A stretch of 64,000 nt of DNA, from the NCBI GenBank assembly GCA_000499405.2, contig HG738137.1:3472001-3536000 (forward strand). Direction: 5' to 3'. A model generated the notes under the pieces. The model had not been told where the DNA came from. It did no database searches and saw nothing but the letters and a program-made list of their open reading frames with translations. Position 1 is the first letter of the stretch, and the number at the start of each line of letters is the position of its first letter. The stretch is from Onchocerca volvulus (lineage: Eukaryota > Nematoda > Chromadorea > Rhabditida > Onchocercidae). Below are positions 13,201 to 27,592 of this stretch, in pieces. The position numbers were made by a program, and so were the translations under genes.

Positions 13201-16200
13201 ATATTGACAGCAGTCTAGACGTTTTGGTCGTGAACTTCTTTTGGTATTAGTACGGAAAAATAAATTATTGATATGGAAGAAATAAAGCATTTAGTATTTA
13301 GTTATTTAGTTTAACCGCTTGAAGGACTCGTCAATAAACAAACATCATTTATCACATATTTTAAGCAAATGTCTGGTTGGATCCAACACTATCAAGTTTT
13401 CAAGAAATTCCTTGTGAGTCTTTATCGATAGATAAGCCAATAATAAGTTGACTACTACAAAAAGTACTACTAATAGTGATCGATTATTTGCCGTGCTTCT
13501 TAGATGGCTTATCCCATTATTTTTATTCGTATTCAAAACAAATGTCCTTGGCTTAATTTATTGTAACTCTCGAATGAACCATTATTTCTTCTTATTATGA
13601 GGCTGAGATAAATTAGTATTCAGGCCATTTCCATCATTGTTCTCTTTTTGCCGCGACTTTCTCTTATATCTTACAATTCGTTTCTATAGCTTTTGTTTAG
13701 ATGAAAATGAAAATTTCTTTTCTGAAAACGATGATTTTATCTTCAAAATACTGAATTCAGCTATTTTTTATGGAGCATTTTTTTTTTAAAGTAATTTCTT
13801 CAGTAAATCGAAAAAAAAAATTATTTGTTTTGCTTTGTGATGTGTGCTAGATTCTTGATCCGAATTTTAGAATTTATTGAACTTTTTTTTACCAAAAATT
13901 TCATTATTTGTGGGACATAGTGTATTTTGATTTATTGTATGTTATAAAAGGCATGGACAGACAAACTATAAAAATCGTTTTTTTTTTTTTTTTTTTGTGG
14001 ATAGATGAATAAACAAATCTGATATGAAACAAGTGGATTGTTACTGTAATAATTTCCTTAATTTATGAGTGAATTTTTAATGACGGAAGAATTGAACAGT
14101 TTAGTGACATCTTTTCAATAAAAGGCAATAGTTATACTGTAAAATCTATGTGATATTGTCATTTTGTATTTAGCGAGTTTGTAAGTATTATATGCAGCAT
14201 TACCAAGTTTCTGTTTATTTGAGTAAGTTCCTTTTCTCTGTGTATCAACTGGTTATAATTAAACAAATAATGGTTATATTACATAATAGATGCGGACGAA
14301 AGATTCAATAACTGAGCAATAATAATAATTTCACTATTTAAATTTTGCTATAATTGCTCTCCTCGACCACCGCTTATGCTCATTTCTCCTCTGCCTATCT
14401 TTCCCAACAAGTAATGATTTTAATAATTTGCTATACACAACTGACAGCAGTAGAAGAGAGAAGAGTTTAGATGTAAGTAAGGTACTCTTTTCAATTATAC
14501 AATCACATTGAATTCGATGAATTGAAATGGACGAAAATTTGTCATCAAAAGCATTACAATAACTGTAAAGGATTATTTTTATGATGAAATTATTAACGAT
14601 TGCTTGAATTTTAAATTCTTCTTTAGTGGTTCTAATATTTCGCTTATTTTGACTGCCATAATCATTATCAGTTCATAATTACTTTTGCCATTTTTAATAT
14701 TAAATTAGCTTCATCATCGAATATTTGTCTTCTGAATAAATATTCTGACTTTGATGCTTGGATTCATTTTTTATGCCATTTAGATTCTGAATAAATTTCA
14801 ACTTGTTATCTGGATATTTGAAATAATCCCTCAATTTAATTTTTTTCTTGAGATGGAACAACGAAAATTCAGCGAGACTTCCGATTTCTAGGAACTAATT
14901 TTAAGAAGTTTTCTTTATTATCAGCGAAATTACTACTATCATTCATTTGATGTCATTTGTAATGACATTTACTTCCGCACAGTCATTATTGAATCATGTC
15001 GAATTTAATGCAAATCTTGCAGTGATTTTATTAAATTGTTATTGATGCTACAGCAGAATCGGGAAGACATCGTCAATTGTGCTGTCATTGAGGAGCTGAT
15101 CAATGTTCATCATTATTAACATAATTAGCATTCGCTGATGCCATTTTTATAGAAATTTTGTTTTTTACTTTCCATTTCATTGAATTTCATTTGATTATAT
15201 GCCGAAAAGTGGCAGATAGTTTTCAAATTATTTCAACGCTAAAATAATTATGATTAAAAGAGGTTTTCAAAATGCACATGCGACACAATATTGTCGGCGT
15301 TATTATTATAAAACTTCCAATCAAAATTCCTCTTTTTTTTTTTTGCCAAATTTCAGTTAGAATTAAATTTCTGGTTGATGCGTTCAATATTTGTAATTTA
15401 TTCTACTCGTGTACCTTCTCTTCTCCTCTTTCATTCCTCTGCTCGCTTCCTTTGCTATTCTCTAATTGATGTATTAAATTGAGACAAGTAGAAAGGCATG
15501 AGTGTCGTTTGACACTTCACATCGAGATATCAAAGATGTTGTCCTGTGTTGCTGGTTTGATGGTTCTTCTAATTTGATAATGTGAATCCGAATTGATCTC
15601 AGCTATTCTTGCTCTGGCAAGTTCTTGACACTGGATTAACGGTTTGATTAGTGTCCGATCTTACTATCAGTGATGCTAGCTGTTGAAAAGTCTCGACAGA
15701 AATTTAAATATGGAACATTAAACTTTCGATGAGATGAGAAAAACTGTTGGATTGATTGAAATTGTTTGATCACATGAATATGAATTTCTAGAGATGACAA
15801 GGTCGAAGTTGAAATTTTTATATTTTTTCATTTGCTAACTTGGTCGTTACTGAGAGACTTGATTTGTTTGTTTAGCAACAATCCTAACTTCAAATAGTCA
15901 TAGACAGTTGGCTGTGTCAATTCAACAGTCACGGGGAGAATGCTGGTGGTACCAATAATGCTCATCATCATCATCATATATTTATTAATAATAATGGGCT
16001 CAAATGGATTCGCGCATTTGTCTATCTATTGTGTATGTTTGTTAATTTATTGTTATTCTGTTCGATTATTATGCTTGTTTGTTTGAATCAGAACATTAGG
16101 AGATGTGGGAAGGAGCGGCGAATGTGTAATTAAGTTTCAATGGATAAAATTTCGTAATGGAACCTCGAAATCTATAAAATCAATCAATCAATTAATCAAT

Positions 16201-19200
16201 ACCGTAAAGATCATTTTAAAGAATTTTTGTCTAGCAAAGAGAAGGAAAAAGGGAGGGAAGAGAAATCTAAAATGATTATATTAATTTCACCTGAATGGAT
16301 GTTAGTGTGATTTCCGCTCGCTATAATAAATTTTTTTTCTTTTTCCTTCACCTCTTTCATACTACCTCCGTTCGCATCCATTAACACTAATGTTCTTCTA
16401 ATCTTATCAAGGATTTGTTTCTTCCTTTGAACTGATTTAACTTCCGCGTTGCTTACCGGATTAGAAATATCTATGCTGATTATAGTGATAATAATGTCAT
16501 AATGGATATATTTATCTGATTTTCGCTCAAATTGTTGCAGGAATTTGATGGATAAAAATATCTTCTTAGTTGATAATTAGGAGTGCGTGCGACAAACGAA
16601 CACCTTGTCTCTGTTCGTTTCCATTGTCTCAACTTCTAAGCTCGTTCAGTCGTTTGAATGGTTTTTTAAATTTAATTCTTTTGATAACTTGTGTGATGGG
16701 CAAGAAGTGCCTCAAGCTTATAAGCTTAATGATAGCAGTAGCGCAGTAGCACTCATATATGATAGCTAATAGCGCCAAGGAATATCGACATGCTTGTCGT
16801 CCCTTTCTTCTTTTTTTTCTCGTATGCTGTTCGATCGTTTGATGAGGATGAAAACTAGGCCTGACGCCCAAAAGTCACACCAAACTCACAGATTTTAACG
16901 AATCGATGACACTGCATGCATAGCAACAAAATTTTAAGGATAATGACAAAAGGCTTATTCAAGTTTGTTGTTAGCAAATGAATTTATCTTCTTTTCAGAA
17001 TGCTTCATTTCTTCAATTGGCCAAGTCTAATGAGTAATTGTTTGCTCAAAATCCTAAATTCTCTTCTTGGTAGAGTTAGCTGCTTGACTTTATTCAAGCT
17101 TAATTGTTGGAAGTCTCAGTTTAAGGCTCATTTTTGAAGTGTGATTATTTGCATCTATCCTAGCCATCAATTTTTGACGGCTATAATGCTTCTTCCTAGC
17201 ACCACCAGCACCACCACTACTACCACCACCAATATAAATATAACTCTCTTCATTTAACAGAACTCATTATTCTTGTGTCTTTTTTCTAAATTTTCTCAAG
17301 GACTTTCGCTTTTTCCTCTTCCATCATTATCATCATAGCTGTTCATTTCATTTCTCTGTCATCCTTTTCCTCCTCCATCTTCTACTCTTTTCATCCTTTT
17401 CCTTTTTTTGGCAATGTTGGGTAACGGATGTGCGGCACAAAATTTACATTTTGCCAATTAGTTGAGAGACATGAAGCTGCCAGAAATTTCCTCTTCTTGA
17501 CTTTTCCCAAATGACATGAAATGAAGAAGTCAGTGCAAGAAGAAGGAATCCTTCCTTTCGAAAGCAAAGAAGCATTCTGCCTATCCTTTCTTCTGCAGCT
17601 CTCCTCCCTGTTCATTTCATTTCATTTCATTCTAGCAGCATTTCAGTTGATGAGAACGACCGATCGACTCGATCCTCCATGCACATCGCATATTCATATA
17701 CTCATCCATTCACACCAATATACAACAAACGTTTGAGAATTGCAATTTGCAGTGCCTTTTTTTCTGAGATTCCTCTCTCTCCTGTTTCGAGAAGCCAAGC
17801 CAATGGCCGGTTGGTCGGTCGGTCCTGTCAAAATGCTTCGAACACTTTGCCCCATCTCTATTTACCCAAAAAAGTCGCTTAAAGGCTTCATTAATCTTAC
17901 TTTATTCTTGGCTCCATCCATCCACTCAATCCTTCTTTTCTCTCTTTTCATCCATCCATCCACTCATCCTGTAGTATATATGACTTCTCCGCTATTACTA
18001 GCTTTGTCAAATTTTATTTTAAACAATTTAATGAAACACTTAACAGACACGTAAACATTTCAAAGTATAGTGGGAACCTGAAATGCTAAGAGATAATAAT
18101 AACATACCAGGAAAATAATCTTACAATTACTTTTCTTGTAAGATGCATCGAAAAAAAGATTTAACATCTTTCACGTCTTTCTACATCAACTTTATACGTC
18201 ACAAAAATACGTGACATTCCAGATATTGTAGACGCAAAAGATATGCTGATAAGGAGCAGAAAATGCTACTAACAGTTTTACTTCTGAGCAGTTTGTTGAT
18301 AACTATTAGATTACTGATAATCATCGAAACTGTCACCATGTCTTTGGCTTTTTTGCAATCTTTACTACATGCAAGTTGCACATTGCAATGCATCGATTGC
18401 TTGAAATTCTTGTTCCCATTTAGCTTAGATCATTTATCCTTTTATGAATGCACCTACTTGTTGGCATTTGCTCTATGTGGAGTAAGTTAATTATGCTCTT
18501 AAAGGAAAAAGATAAGTCATTGAGATAAAGACAATGGACTATATGATAAGACTGCAATTAGTTAATTAACAAACAGTTAATTATTGACCCGAAAAGGTGC
18601 CACACAGCGTAGTTCCTTTTGCTGATAACTAATTTTGTATCAAATAATTACTTGTCAAAAATGCTAAAACAGCTTTTGCCTTTTCTGATGTGTGCAAATT
18701 AGCACATTACTATTTATCATGAACTGATGCACGAATTGGGATAGGAAGGAAATAGTGATTACAGTTGCAAACACCTGCATATGCAGTTTGTCGTACAGAA
18801 CACTGCTGCGCGAAAATGTGTTTTGTTTATTGGTCGTGATGAGAGCGTAAATTCCAGAAACGACGGCGATTGTACATTTGTCATATTTGATTAGCGATGC
18901 AGTGGAATGGAATAATCTGAATTTCAGCTTATTAAGTCTTTCTGTTCAGTTTTCTTTTTTTTTTTTTTTTTTTTTTCTGTAATGTATCATGGAACTGGCA
19001 GAATTCATTTTTCTAATATTTTTGATCAAAAAACTAAATATTTTGATCAAAAAAGTTTTGCTATCATTTGCTTGACTGGTATTTTTGAGCGGGAAAAAAT
19101 AAGTGAAACGATGAAAAAAATGATATGAAAATATAAATAGAGAAGGAAAAGCGATGAACAATAGGAGAAAAGGTCATCACTACCAATAAATATCACTTGT

Positions 19201-22200
19201 ACAGTATTACTTCAAGTTAAATTGTCTTTATTTCCAACTTTAAATCTTCAGTAAGAATTGAAAGCCGATGACTTGATTTTTCCATCTTTTCTTAATTATC
19301 GTCGACATCATTCTTATCACTATGATTGTCATTATCACCGGCATGATCAATATCCTATAATGATATTAATCATAAGCAATTAATTATCGTCTATGTTATT
19401 GTTATGATTCGTCCGACGATGATTCTGATCGATGTCTAGATTCTCTTTTCATTCCCACCATCATCATTCTACAAAAATATTTTGCTCATCATCGGGGCAT
19501 ATCAACAAAAGTTTTTCATTGTCTTTCGTTGGCTTTTCCCAGAACTATTCATTTCACCGCGTTTCCTTCCCTCTTCAATACCTCTGCTCTTTCATCATTC
19601 GTTATCAGAAGCTTTCCTTTTAACCTTTCTTTTTTCCATTTTTTCTAAGAATACTCACTTTTTCTGCGTTTTCTTGGACTCGCCTTGAAGACGTCTTTCC
19701 CATAACTTATTAGTCAAAACATACCTTTTTCATCTAATATTCCAAATAGCTACCATACTGAATCCATCAGAAGAATATGAACAGAAAAATATTCGAACAA
19801 TTGACTGAAAAAAAGCAAGGTACGATGGAAATTGCTCTGATAATTCGAAGTCAAAAATATAGTTTAATTATAAAGGTGACATCGAATCTTGGATGATATT
19901 TTCTTGATGAAGATTTATTCATACGCTGTTGATAATTTAAAACAAACATTAATACTAGCAATATCATGTATTTTTTTCAGAAACGCTGGATGAAGATGAA
20001 ATTAAGAACTGCACAGCAGAAAATTTTAACATGAATGAAGCCGCATATTGCTGTTCGCTTTGCAATTTCATTACCAGTAAGTTTTTTTTTTTTTTCATTT
20101 CAGGTTAAATTTTTCATGCTTTATTTGATTGTTCAAATATTTTCCACGAAAAACTAAGGAGTTTTATTAACTCCCTAGTTGTTTCCTTTCCAACTTTCTA
20201 GTTCTTTTATAGAATTCCAAAACATTGCCGAAGGAATGATCATGGCAACAAATAACAGTTCTTGTTGAACCTTTGATTTATTTACTGATTATTAAAACAT
20301 AACTTAAATTACGGCCATAATTTAGAAATATTGAAAATATATCATTCACCTTTTTTCCTTGCTTCATCTTTATCCGGATAAGTTTTCCTTCAGCCAAAAA
20401 AAAAAACAAAAAAAAAAAACAAAAAAACAAAAAAAATCCTTCTTAGAAAATGGTCGAAGACAAAACCATGAATTCTATTGAATATACTAATTTGTAGATT
20501 TGTTTTCTCTGTCTGAGTTATTTTTTCGAACATCTGTTAGAATTTTCAAGTTTTTTAAATTATGTAAGGAATATTGGAGGAATATAAAAACGGAAAAGTC
20601 AATGAATAATGGTTAAGCTTTCTTTGTCATAATAAGTTATGTCGAAGGCACAAAGTACAACTGATAAGAGCATGACTAATCACTTCTATTGTATAGTGAA
20701 GTATTGTTAATTTCCTGTTTACTCATTTCCTCATTGACGAAATTTCATATTTCACGTCGTTTGCTCATAATGTTTCCATTTCCGATTGTAACGATCATTT
20801 TTTTGATAAGATTTATGGAGGGAAAAGACTCAGCTTCACTAAATCAGTTAACTTACTGTAGTCTTTGATCATTATCAGTATATTCTTGTACTTTCCTAAC
20901 AGCAACAGTCTGGTTTTCGGATTCTAAGCATGCTAAAAATTATAATGCGTTAAGATTTATTGACAGTATTATGTCTAAAAAAGACTTGTAAATGTAGATT
21001 TGATTTGAAATACATAATTTAATAAATTAAAATATTTTCTTGATATTGTATGAATGTTTTAAATCACACAAGAATTAAATTATTTTATAGAATGTGATAT
21101 TTTTTACAGCCAGACATTTATCATTTCAAATAATAATATTATATGAAGTGTTTTGTAGGAGAAGGCGCATTCATAACACCTGATTGAATGGAGTTAACAG
21201 AATTTCTCCTTTAGTTCTTCTTCAAAAGATATCTTTTCTTCTTATGGTCTTCAACAATATTTCGCTGAATTTTTGAGAAGTCTATCTCAGACCTCTCAAA
21301 TATTTAGATAAACAAGTCATCTCGTTTTTTGCTCTGGTACTTGTTGAAGATACTTAATTTAACGGAAAGTCCCGAAGAAAGTTTCCTTTTTTTTTTCTAT
21401 ATTTTCGTTTCCATCTTTCTTTTTTCAATTTTTCTATATTTTTGTTTCCAACAAAAAGAATTATCGACATCATTATTAAGAACGGAGAAGAATATTAATC
21501 TTTACCTCATCTGTTTGTGCTAGTTGGATAGATATATTTCGAATGAGTTTAAACTATACATTATGTATATTTTACTGTAATTGCACTTATTTAAAATTTT
21601 GGTAGAAGTTTCAATTTAAATGAAAATTTTTTTTAAAAATAGAAGAAAAGAGTTTCTTCCAGCTTTTCGATCGATCATTTGCACTGCTGTCCAGAGAGAT
21701 AAGAAATAAATTGCTAGTATCTCCTCTGAGGTTACACTACAGTAGATATTTGGTTATAAGTTAAGAAATCATCAGGGGCTTTTGAGTGTAAAAACAAATC
21801 TTCTTTCTGTGGTGTTATCTTTCACCTGTAAGAATCAAGTATTGATTCACCTCTGGATATCGATGCTAATTTATCGGACATATTGGTAAAACGCGATTGA
21901 TGATTCTTTTGAATATTAGATTTAGAAATTAACATTATTGTTTTTTTTACCATTGACATCATTATCGTAATTAAATTTATTAATTCTGAATGTATTCTGA
22001 AATTACTGTAGGTTGCTGCTATGTTTCACTGCTGCTTATGCTTCACTATTGCTGTAATAAAATTTCGCCATTTCTACATATTTCAAATATAAGCTATTGA
22101 TAAGGAATATTTGCTTATCTCTGATTTAAACCATCATGCTTAGTGACATATTCGGTCCTTGCATATTTAACGAATAACTGATAAAAGTTTATATGGCATT

Positions 22201-25200
22201 AATTTCATTTCAAATTCAATTTCTGCTATTATTAATACTATTGGTGATGATAGTTGCTATGATGGCACAACATGGAGGGCAAAAGTCGGATGGTAAATTC
22301 AACTCTGCTCATATAAAAGTTTTTCGACTTTATTGAAAAATAAGTTCGATTTTGTGTCTTGTTCTTCTACTTATTAAATTTTTATTAACACTTATATTCT
22401 CATCATCATCTGGTTTTTTTTTTTTTTTGAAAACATATTTTCTCGAAAAGTTTTTTTTTCTTGTCTTCACATTTTACACAGTATATCGAACAGTTGTTGT
22501 TTAGATTAAAATAAGAATACGGTAGTGTCATAAGTTTAGATAACATTCAATTATTGATAATATTTATTATTCCAGAAAATTGTCTGCCTCGGATAATATT
22601 CACTTTTTAATTTTTCCGACTGAATGATGGAATGATGTTAGAAAATGAACAATATTTTTGATTTGTTTTGTCTGACAGAAGTTTCTGATTTCATATCATT
22701 TTTTTTTTTTTTTTCATTTAATCACAAAATGAATCCTTGATCAACCATTTAATGTAAGAAAAGAATGTCTTCCAGGCTTCATCATCCATCCTTCCTTTCC
22801 CCAAGGAATGTCAATGAAGAGAAGAAGCAATCTTTTCTCATTTTTCAAAAAAAGCTTGAGAACTGTGGTTTTGCTGCCTCTGTGCATGATTATTGTACCT
22901 AAAAAATTATCCAATCTTTCTCGGCCCCTTTCCCATCCATTCCGGCCGTATTATGTTAATAGTTGGAAATAATAGATTACATACGGCGATTAAATGTTTG
23001 ATTGTAAAATAGCATCTCCGAATGTTAATGCCTTTTTGTTTTGGTTCAAATATGAAACTTAACAGGAAATAACATTATTTGAACATCTGAAAGAAAAAAT
23101 TTTTGCTAATCATAAATAAAATCGAAACAAGAAAGTATAGAAATTGAATTTATAATTTTAAGAAATTTCTAAGATAGGAATGCATAAAATTCACTCAAAA
23201 TGACTACTGTCTTCTTCTTTGGTGTTATTTCAAATATTATTCTTTAAGCAAATAAGCTCAACTGCTCAATATACTTGCTGCATGAATAGCAGATTATTGT
23301 TAAGCTATTATATCAGATTTATACATTTTTTATGCAAAGTTCAATCAAGATCTTTGAAAAAATTTTGAATTCTTGAAAAAATTTCATCTAAATTTTGCGT
23401 CACTCATTTCAAGATGTTTTTTGACTGTAATTGACGTATTATTCTGGTTATGGAATATTTTGTTACGTTCAATTCATCCACTGATTAGGCTAATGATGCT
23501 TTTGATAAGCTTATTTTTATCCATCAATAGTTTCTTTCTCTCAGATTTGCTTGGTGTTTCCTGGAATATATCTTGAAATACTTTTAATTTTTCCCCTACT
23601 ATGATCAATTTCAGATATCACTGTAAAAATTCAACTATATAATAAAAAACTCCGTTGCAAGAGAATTAAGAAAATGTCAATTAGAAAATATTGCAAAACC
23701 ACTGATATTAAACTTAGTGATAGAAATCAAATTCCCTCAATTACAATCTTCCAAATAAGTATATGCTTTTTTTTCGCTCTTTAATGTTTCTTCCTTTTAT
23801 TAATTCTGCAAAAAATTTTTTAATTCCTAATTAAATACATTGTTTGTAAATGTGGGAGAAATGTAATTGATGAAAGTGGAAAAAAAAGAATGAATGGATA
23901 TAATGTGATTATAATTTTTCTGCTGCGTAAACCACTGACTGTAACAAACTTTTCAAATCATTTTCTGCTGCTTCGATTTCACGATCAGATTTTAAAATTT
24001 TAATTTTCGAGAAGTTATTTATTAAAGAAAAATACATGAATTCTTGTTTTAATGTGATTCATAGGACATTATATCCTCTCGTGCCTTTTTCCACTTTCAT
24101 CATCATTTCCGTCTCCTGCGTTATAAACGATATATTTAATTACGCCCGAGGAATTAATTATTTAATTATGTCAGATATCATTTTGATTCTCGTAGTTGTA
24201 TGACTGTAATCATAAGCGAACTTTTTGAGAGAGTTGATCGCCCAAGTTGATTTATCTGACTGATCAGTAAATGTCAGTATCCTTTTGTTTTACTTGAAAC
24301 TTTCAAAAATATGTTTTGTTCTGCTTTTATAGTGATTTATTTAAGTTCACCTGATGAATTATCTCGGTTAAATTTTGTTAGTTCCCTCGAATTGTAAGGA
24401 ACATCTCTTTTTAGAATAAGAAGAAAGAACATATGAAAACTTTATGGGAGTGTCTTTGAATGCTCTTTTAGTGATCATAATATTGAAAAATACAATTGCT
24501 ATTTAGCCTTCCAAGTTTCGAAGCTCTCAAAGCTTTTGTAGCCTTCAATTACAGCGTTGAAAAAAAAGTGTTTTTTTTCTTTTTTTTTTTCCATCAGAAA
24601 ACAATTCGGTATGCGTTGAATAATTTGAGACTTGTAAAATTGGCGGTTGTTTTTAAAGAATGTTATTTCTATGTTATCATTAATGATAGTATCGGAGCTA
24701 ACATCAGAATCACAAAGCAAACAGAATTTTGATTTATAACCTTTTTTTTTTTAATTGAAAAGTTTCCAAAAACTTACTTACCCGAGCCATAGCGGCAACT
24801 TCTAGCGACTTTTTGATGTAACCGATAAGCTAACCGCTCTTTAGAAAAAGTCATCAAAAAAAACTGAAAGCTATTTCGCTCCTTTGCTCGAATATTCTCT
24901 AGACCGCATGGAGACACTAAGAACATATCAGCTAACTTTCCTATCAGTAATATATTAAGAATGTATCGACTCTTTTGGCAACAGTGGTTGTATTTATAAT
25001 AGCAGCGGTTCTTTAAGAACTTTATCCTTGCAGATGTTCATCTTATATCAAGCAGTGAAATAGTGGGAAATCATCATAAATTCAGGTGTCAAGATCGCAG
25101 GTTCATGATACTTTTAACGATCGATCATGATATTTGTAGCAATAGTTTTGAACACCGTATCTTGAAGCGCTAATATCGCTTGATATTCTTCATGAACTAT

Positions 25201-27552
25201 CATCAAAGAAGGATTTCTCTTATGAGGCATTATAAGTTTCAATCGAAGATAGGTATATAAATTGATACTATTCGGTTCAGTGGGCACCACCACCATCACC
25301 ACCACCACCACCACCATCACCATCACCACCATCATCATCACCATCACCACCAGTCTGAACCATTCATTCAATTTATTTATTTCGCTTCATATTGCCCAAA
25401 ACCACTTTGCATTGATTGAATAAATAATACATACAGAGAGGCAGCAGCACTACAAGCACCACCACATGGGGACCATATCATCCCAATTATATAATATAAA
25501 GTCAGTTATATTTTTCGATAAATTGACTTTCTCAATTCGACAACATTCATCTTAATGACAGCACCGCTTGAGCTCCAAAGCGCGCTATTCCAATATTTTC
25601 TTTTCAAACACCAATATATGACACATCCTTACCGGACCAATCATCGTTTAGCTTGTTTCATCTGTCGAAGTTCACCACAAATCAAAATAGTCTTTTAGAG
25701 GTAAGCAGATGAAATGTTCCACATCGAGAGATATTTGACATGTAGCCAAGCTCATTCTTGTCCTGAGAAGTTTTCATCAATTAGCAAAAAAGGGAATTCG
25801 AGGAGTAATATGAATGTTAGTCTTAAGCTAATCTTTCACTTTACGATACTTGATTTTACAATGACTTCTTCTCAACTTTCCTCTTTTTGATGAAAGCAGA
25901 TTAACTGCAGGAAAGTTAAGCAGCAAATTCTTTTTCTTTTATACTTTTTTTCCCCAGAATTTTAGAAGGAAAAATTGTCGTGATAGGACAAAATGGTTCG
26001 AAATTATTCCAAAATGCTTCTGGAACTATTAGAGAAGCATATTCCCATTTTCTTTTTCTGTTTATCTTTTCCCGTCTTTTGATAAATAAAACAGAAATAG
26101 AAAGAAGAAGGATTCTGTTTAAATATTGATTTTTGGATAGTACTGTCACTATGGCCATTTACGGGCAATTTTAGCAGGTATGCATATTTCACATAACCAA
26201 TGTAGGGGGGTTCGAGCTGATTAGAATAAGATATCGGCAGAAGAAAGCTGATATTACTCACGATGAATGCTTTTGTTCCGCAAAGTATCGATACCTGGCT
26301 AATTTGTGCTCCAGTAATTGAGGTGCTGGTCCGCTGTTTCCTTTGATTTCAATTTAGAAAATGCTTCTTTGCTTGTCTCAACCGACATATATTCTGATTT
26401 TACTGTTTCTCTTCATTGCCCAAACTTACCTGCACTATTTTCTAATTTCTCTCCTATTTTTTTTGTTTTTTTTTTTGAATTTCTCTTTTCTGCATTTTTT
26501 TTTTTTTCAATTTTCTGATGATTGTGTTTTTTCATTAAAAAAAATAAAATTTTCTAAATATATTAAGCAAAATTATTCTTCATCTTTTTTTTTTATTCAC
26601 TTTGAGCTTCGCTCAAATTCTCTAATTATCAGCGTCCTGACTCGAGTATAGAATAAAATGCTCCAATATTTCTAAAAATGCAAGTCATTATGGCACATTC
26701 CGTGTCATCTTCTGAGTAGTAGGTATATATAATCATGCTGCAATTTTTTTTTTTGCAAGGAGTTGAATGTAAGCTTTTCTGATTGGAGGGCCAAATCGCT
26801 GTCTGAAATGGGTAGATGTCTAATTTTATTTGTAACAAAATGTTTTTTTAGAAACGATAATACATTTGATTAGTGTTACAAAATTTTCCAAGGCTAATTC
26901 ATGTCTGAGTACACTTCTCGCAGAATTCAAAATTTTTAAAAATCAAGCAATATTTACATTTAATATGGAGTAATTTCAAAATATACTGATGAGAATCGAT
27001 CTTGCTACATTGAACCAAACAGATTTAAATTACTTAATATTGAACCAAATAGATCTGATCTGAATCACTTTTTTTTAGATTGGACTAATATACATGCTAT
27101 TTCAGAAACGAAAACAGAATTTAGTGAGCATAAAAGAGTGGTACATTCATCGAAGACCGATGGTGAACCAACGATGGCTGAATTATGTCCTCTTTGTCCA
27201 TGCAGATGTACCGAATTACGTACACACCTTGCTCAGGTATCATTCTCTTTTGAATAATTTCTTCCTAATTTGCTGGAAGTGATGATCCATTGAATCAATT
27301 TTACTTTTGCTCTCCTTAAATTAAAATTTGTACTCGAAAAATAATTCTTAAAACATTTGAAATTAATCCGTCCATATCAGAACGATTATCATTATGATGA
27401 TACCAGTATTTATAAGCTATTAACAAATATTTGAAAATTATGATAAAATATGTATAGTCGCATCATATTTTCATTTTTCCAAATCATTATTTCCAATATT
27501 TTCAAAAATACTGGCCATAACAGTATCGTCAGTAAAAAGAATTGCTCGTTTG

Positions 27553-27592
<40 letters not shown>

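Noticed and set aside
17521..18054. Cluster of plus-strand frames in zfh-2 intron 3, one of 104 codons
   Set aside because: Overlapping frames in all phases over a C/T-rich stretch; repeats such as CATTT and CATC explain the openness. No recognised domain and no need for an extra zfh-2 exon here.
25285..25371. Polyhistidine exon of zfh-2 (or antisense Met/Val-rich peptide)
   Set aside because: Inserting it between exons 4 and 5 would break the third zinc finger, whose Cys and His pairs join directly. Treated as a microsatellite.
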